Shown: positions 61,442-64,000 of the stretch, piece after piece
Position numbering within the stretch: position 1 is the first letter of the stretch
Layout of the letters: the number at the start of each line of letters is the position of its first letter
Assembly: GCA_963825635.1 (NCBI GenBank)
Contig: CAWGTU010000001.1
Coordinates: 62,001 to 126,000, forward strand
Direction of reading: 5' to 3'
DNA length: 64,000 nt
Source of the DNA: JAOUEA01 sp963825635
Lineage (GTDB): Bacteria > Actinomycetota > UBA4738 > HRBIN12
Notes under the pieces: model-generated
Seen by the model: the letters and a program-made list of their open reading frames with translations, nothing else
Databases searched by the model: none
What the model was told of the DNA's origin: nothing
Position numbers and translations under genes: made by a program

Positions 61442-61828
61442 CTACCCCCAGTAGCGATCGAACGAGTATTGATCACTCGGGTGTAGCCACAGCTCCGAGA
61501 GCGCGCCAGACCTCACGTGCCAGACATGAATGCGGGGGAGATCTATGACGTCGCCGGCTCTCAACGTCCTGGCGTCGATCAGTCCGACGGCGTGATCTTC
61601 TCCAGCGATGACGTCGTGCACTGCGGTTCGGAAGGTTCCGCCAGACAGCTGGGCGATATCGGCGAAGTGGCGACGCATCTCCTCCTTGCCCCGGTAGTCT
61701 CCGGCGATCTGGGATCGCCCCGGGATGTGGAGGACGAAGTCCTCGGAGAGCGAGTCGAGGTACGCGTCGATGTCTCCCCGCGCTTGCGCGTCGTAGACGC
61801 CCCTAACCAGTCGCTCGTTTTCGTTCAC
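61442..61828 (-). CDS. NTF2-like (SnoaL-type, ketosteroid-isomerase fold) protein
   Basis: 128 residues from a GTG at 61828, with AAGGGGG upstream; an ATG at 61855 is possible. The layout is standard: NERLVRGVYDAQARGDIDAYLDSLSEDFVLHIPG, then YRGKEEMRRHFADIAQLSGGTFRTAVHDVIAGEDHAVGLID, and IHVWHVRSGALSELWLHPSDQYSFDRYW. The last block is typical of the SnoaL-like ring-cyclase and isomerase group. No substrate can be named. It lies on the same strand as, and downstream of, the P450 gene by about 160 bases; joint action in a small oxidation pathway is possible. Confidence 0.83.
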   Translation of the reverse strand: MNENERLVRGVYDAQARGDIDAYLDSLSEDFVLHIPGRSQIAGDYRGKEEMRRHFADIAQLSGGTFRTAVHDVIAGEDHAVGLIDARTLRAGDVIDLPRIHVWHVRSGALSELWLHPSDQYSFDRYWG

Positions 61829-61991
61829 CAGCTGCCCCCTTCCTGCTCGACCCATCGTGCCCCTCCCATCCCATCCGATACGGGTAGCCACGCCAAGACG
61901 GGAATGCGCTCGCCCCGACGTAACGCAGGGGCTCGCTTCCCCTTGATCCTGTTCCACTCTCTGAACGAACACTGGGGCTCACGCCGCCGTC

Positions 61992-63215
61992 TCAGCAGGT
62001 CACGCGCAGTGACTGCAACCCGCGGATGATGTAGCCGGGATTCCAGCGCGGTTCGTCGTCGAGTTCGAGGTCGGGGAGGCGGCGCAACACCGTCGCGAAC
62101 GACGTCTGGAGCTCGAGGCGGGCCAGCGGCGCCCCCAGACAGAAGTGGATGCCCGCGCCGAACGTGACATGAGGGTTGGGTTCGCGGTCGAGGCGCAACT
62201 CGTCCGGCGAGTCGAAGACCGCGGGATCGCGGTTGGCAGACCCAAAGACGAGGCCGAGCTCCGCGCCGCGAGGCACGCGCACGCCGTGGATCTCGACGTC
62301 CTCGAGCACCCAGCGCTCGAACAGCTGCAGCGGCGTGTCCCATCGCATCAGCTCCTCGACCGCTGACGGCACGAGCGCCGGCTCGGCGCGGAGGCGATCG
62401 AGCGCGCCGGGGGTGCGGAACAGCGCCCACCACCCATTGCCCGTCACGTTCACCGTGGCCTCGTGGCCCGCGTTCAGCAGCAGCACGCACGTGCCGATCA
62501 GCTCGTCCTCGGTGAGCCGCTCCTCCTCGTCCACCACGAGCGCCAGCTCGCTGATCAGGTCGCCGGTCGGCGTGGCACGCCGCTCGCGCGACAGGGCGCG
62601 CAGGTAGTCGGAGAACTCGACGCTCGCGGCCACGGCGACTGCGGCGTCTTCCTCGGTCGGGTGCAGCTCGTACATACGGCAGATGTCGGCGGACCACGGC
62701 CGTAGCAGGTGGCGGTCGGAGCGAGGCACGCCGAGCAGCTCGGCGATCACCGCCACCGGGAGCGGTTCGGCGATCGCCGGGAGCAGGTCGAACGTACCCC
62801 CGCCCGCGACCGTGTCGACCAGTTCGTCGGTCAGCTCCTGCACGGGCGCGCGCATCGACTCGACCATGCGGGGCGTGAACGCCTTCGACACGAGCCGGCG
62901 CACCCGCGTGTGATCGGGAGGTTCCATGTCGAGGATGCCGTGGTTGATCAGATGCCAGAAGGGGTCGAGTGACGACGAGGGCGGCTCGCGGCCCATCTCC
63001 TCGTGCGTCGCCGTGTGCAGGTACGTGCGGCCGAACCGACGATCGCGCAGCATCGCGTTCACGTCGTCGTATCGGGTCACGAGCCAGTGGTCGGTGGCCT
63101 CGTCGTAGAGGATCGGCGCCGTCGCACGCAGGCGCTCGTACGCCGGGTACGGGTCGGCGACGAACCCGATGTCGTCGGGATCGAACCCGAGCGAGCGCGG
63201 ATCGGCTCCCTCCAC
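61992..63215 (-). CDS. Cytochrome P450
   Basis: 407 residues, the size of soluble bacterial class I P450s. The I-helix motif is LLLNAGHEATVN, where the acid-alcohol pair appears as E-A-T. The K-helix ExxR lies in EELMRWDTP, and the heme-binding loop is FGAGIHFCLGAPLARLEL with the proximal cysteine C359. The meander GLVFGSANRDPAVFDSPDELRLDREPNPH is intact. It hydroxylates or epoxidises an unknown small molecule and needs ferredoxin partners, which are not in the window. Similar enzymes belong to the broad CYP107/CYP105-like bacterial group; the exact family is not decidable by eye. Confidence 0.94.
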   Translation of the reverse strand: MEGADPRSLGFDPDDIGFVADPYPAYERLRATAPILYDEATDHWLVTRYDDVNAMLRDRRFGRTYLHTATHEEMGREPPSSSLDPFWHLINHGILDMEPPDHTRVRRLVSKAFTPRMVESMRAPVQELTDELVDTVAGGGTFDLLPAIAEPLPVAVIAELLGVPRSDRHLLRPWSADICRMYELHPTEEDAAVAVAASVEFSDYLRALSRERRATPTGDLISELALVVDEEERLTEDELIGTCVLLLNAGHEATVNVTGNGWWALFRTPGALDRLRAEPALVPSAVEELMRWDTPLQLFERWVLEDVEIHGVRVPRGAELGLVFGSANRDPAVFDSPDELRLDREPNPHVTFGAGIHFCLGAPLARLELQTSFATVLRRLPDLELDDEPRWNPGYIIRGLQSLRVTC

Positions 63216-63238
63216 GGCGCTACGGTAGCGTTCCGCGC

Positions 63239-63766
63239 GTGCCGCCGCCGAGTCGACGTCTCCGTTCGTTTGCCCTTCTCGCGATCCTCACGGTCGTGCT
63301 GGCGACCGCATGTACGGAGGGGTTCGACGACCCCGAAGGGGACGGAAACGGCGAGACGCGAACGACGGTGCTCGTCATCGAGGTGGTCGACGGCGACACG
63401 ATCCGCGTCGATCTGAACGGCGAAGAGACGCCCGTGCGCCTGATCGGCATCGACACCCCCGAGAAGGACGGCCCCTACACCGACGAGGAGTGCTTCGGCG
63501 AGCAGGCGACGCGGTACACGGCCGAGGGCATCGGTGGTCGGGACGTCGAGCTCGAGTTCGACGTGGAGCGGACCGATCGCTTCGACCGCACCCTCGCATA
63601 CGTCTGGGTCGACGACGGCCTCTTCAACGAGCGCATCCTGCAGGAGGGGTACGCGGTGCTCGCGACGTTCCCTCCCAACGTTCGCTACGTCGACCGCTTC
63701 ACGACGGCCCAACGGCGAGCGCGCGAGGAACAGGCCGGCCTGTGGGGAACCTGTCCGGGGGAGTGA
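63239..63766 (+). CDS. Lipoprotein thermonuclease (staphylococcal nuclease family)
   Basis: 175 residues from a GTG at 63239. A signal peptide with lipobox ATAC (LLAILTVVLATACTEG) anchors it outside. The SNase domain has VIEVVDGDTIRVDLNGEETPVRLIGIDTPE (Ca-binding Asp and first Arg), then DVELEFDVERTDRFDRTLAYVWVDDGLFNERILQEGYA (catalytic Glu/Arg region) and RRAREEQAGLWGTC. A cysteine in DEECFG and one at the end could pair. It cuts extracellular nucleic acids. It is divergent from the P450 gene with 23 bases between starts. Confidence 0.92.
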   Translation: MPPPSRRLRSFALLAILTVVLATACTEGFDDPEGDGNGETRTTVLVIEVVDGDTIRVDLNGEETPVRLIGIDTPEKDGPYTDEECFGEQATRYTAEGIGGRDVELEFDVERTDRFDRTLAYVWVDDGLFNERILQEGYAVLATFPPNVRYVDRFTTAQRRAREEQAGLWGTCPGE

Positions 63767-63775
63767 GCGGGGCCG

Positions 63776-64000
63776 CTACGTCTTCGTGGTCCGTAGCGAG
63801 AACGTCAGGGGCAACGGGTGATCGCCTCCGAGCCGCAGGCGGAACCGCCCGTCGTCCTCGACCGTCAGGATGCCGCCGCGCGGATCGAACGCCTCGTCGA
63901 GCCACTCGGTCACCGCGTCGATGCGCAAGCCCGCGCCGACCGCGGCCGTGACGATCTCGCCGAGCCCATGGGCGTACTCGACCGACGTGTTCGCGGTGGT
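63776..64000 (-). CDS. C-terminal end of a SAM-dependent methyltransferase (partial)
   Basis: The last 74 codons read TTANTSVEYAHGLGEIVTAAV, GAGLRIDAVTEWLDEAF, then GRFRLRLGGDHPLPLTFSLRTTKT and a TAG at 63776-63778. The closing HPLPLTFSLRTTK and the HGLGEIVTA helix are typical of the C-terminus of class I methyltransferases of the type that follow W.H.LGEI...L..AGL. The catalytic part lies beyond the window. It is convergent with the thermonuclease gene, with 9 bases between. Confidence 0.7.
   Translation of the reverse strand, partial: TTANTSVEYAHGLGEIVTAAVGAGLRIDAVTEWLDEAFDPRGGILTVEDDGRFRLRLGGDHPLPLTFSLRTTKT

Noticed and set aside
61992..63215. Biosynthetic gene cluster around the P450
   Set aside because: Only one NTF2-like gene lies nearby. 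No synthase, ferredoxin or transporter is visible in the window.

Overview
The window is high-GC bacterial DNA. Its gene order points to the Actinomycetota: tilS-hpt-ftsH-folE-folP-folB-folK-(DUF2520 protein)-panC-coaX-lysS-clpC, then radA-carD-ispD-ispF-rlmB, closely follows the order I know from mycobacteria. A DUF2342-type zinc protease beside tilS and CarD beside ispD fit the same reading. cysS, panD and lsr2, which sit in these blocks in mycobacteria, are absent here. I cannot place the organism below phylum level; it looks like a deep branch rather than a classical Streptomyces or Mycobacterium.

Layout. 1-3.6 kb: a probable tmk tail and holB, separated by a cation exchanger, a membrane-tethered universal stress protein and the wreck of a P-type ATPase. 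3.6-22.8 kb: a signalling island. It holds a cupredoxin-like lipoprotein, a lone receiver protein, four tandem minus-strand sensor histidine kinases, a UspA protein, an NTF2-like protein, a NarL-type regulator, a REC-HTH-adenylate cyclase fusion, two more paralogous kinases, a small membrane protein and a UspA-ABC1 kinase fusion. 22.9-29 kb: tRNA-Thr(CGT), an Ala/Pro-rich membrane protein, the zinc protease, tilS, hpt, a lipoprotein and ftsH. 29-33.6 kb: accessory genes (HAD hydrolase, DinB remnant, SecD-head-like lipoprotein, two VOC proteins, a nucleotidyltransferase, a J-domain protein). 33.6-41.2 kb: folate and pantothenate/CoA genes and lysS. 41.3-45 kb: a cyclic-nucleotide-binding protein, a lone receiver and clpC. 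45.2-51.2 kb: two ECF sigma factors with three membrane partner proteins that share one N-terminal module. 51.5-58.4 kb: RIO kinase, DsbB, radA, carD, PIN-TRAM protein, ispD, ispF, rlmB. 58.45-61.8 kb: tRNA-Thr(TGT) with an integrase remnant against its 3' end and island-like genes. 62-64 kb: a cytochrome P450, a secreted thermonuclease and the tail of a methyltransferase.

How it works together. The six paralogous kinases, the receivers and the cyclase suggest one signalling unit expanded by duplication. The cyclase could feed the cNMP-binding protein 25 kb away, but that link is inference. The ECF pairs look like envelope-sensing switches whose sensor domains were swapped (NTF2-like, TolB-like propeller, zinc ribbon plus large ectodomain).

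Quality warning. At least eight genes, including the normally essential clpC, are broken by single-base indels whose repair restores a conserved sequence. Most of these are probably consensus errors, so a frameshift alone should not be read here as gene death. The P-type ATPase, integrase and DinB remnants have lost whole domains and do look like real decay.
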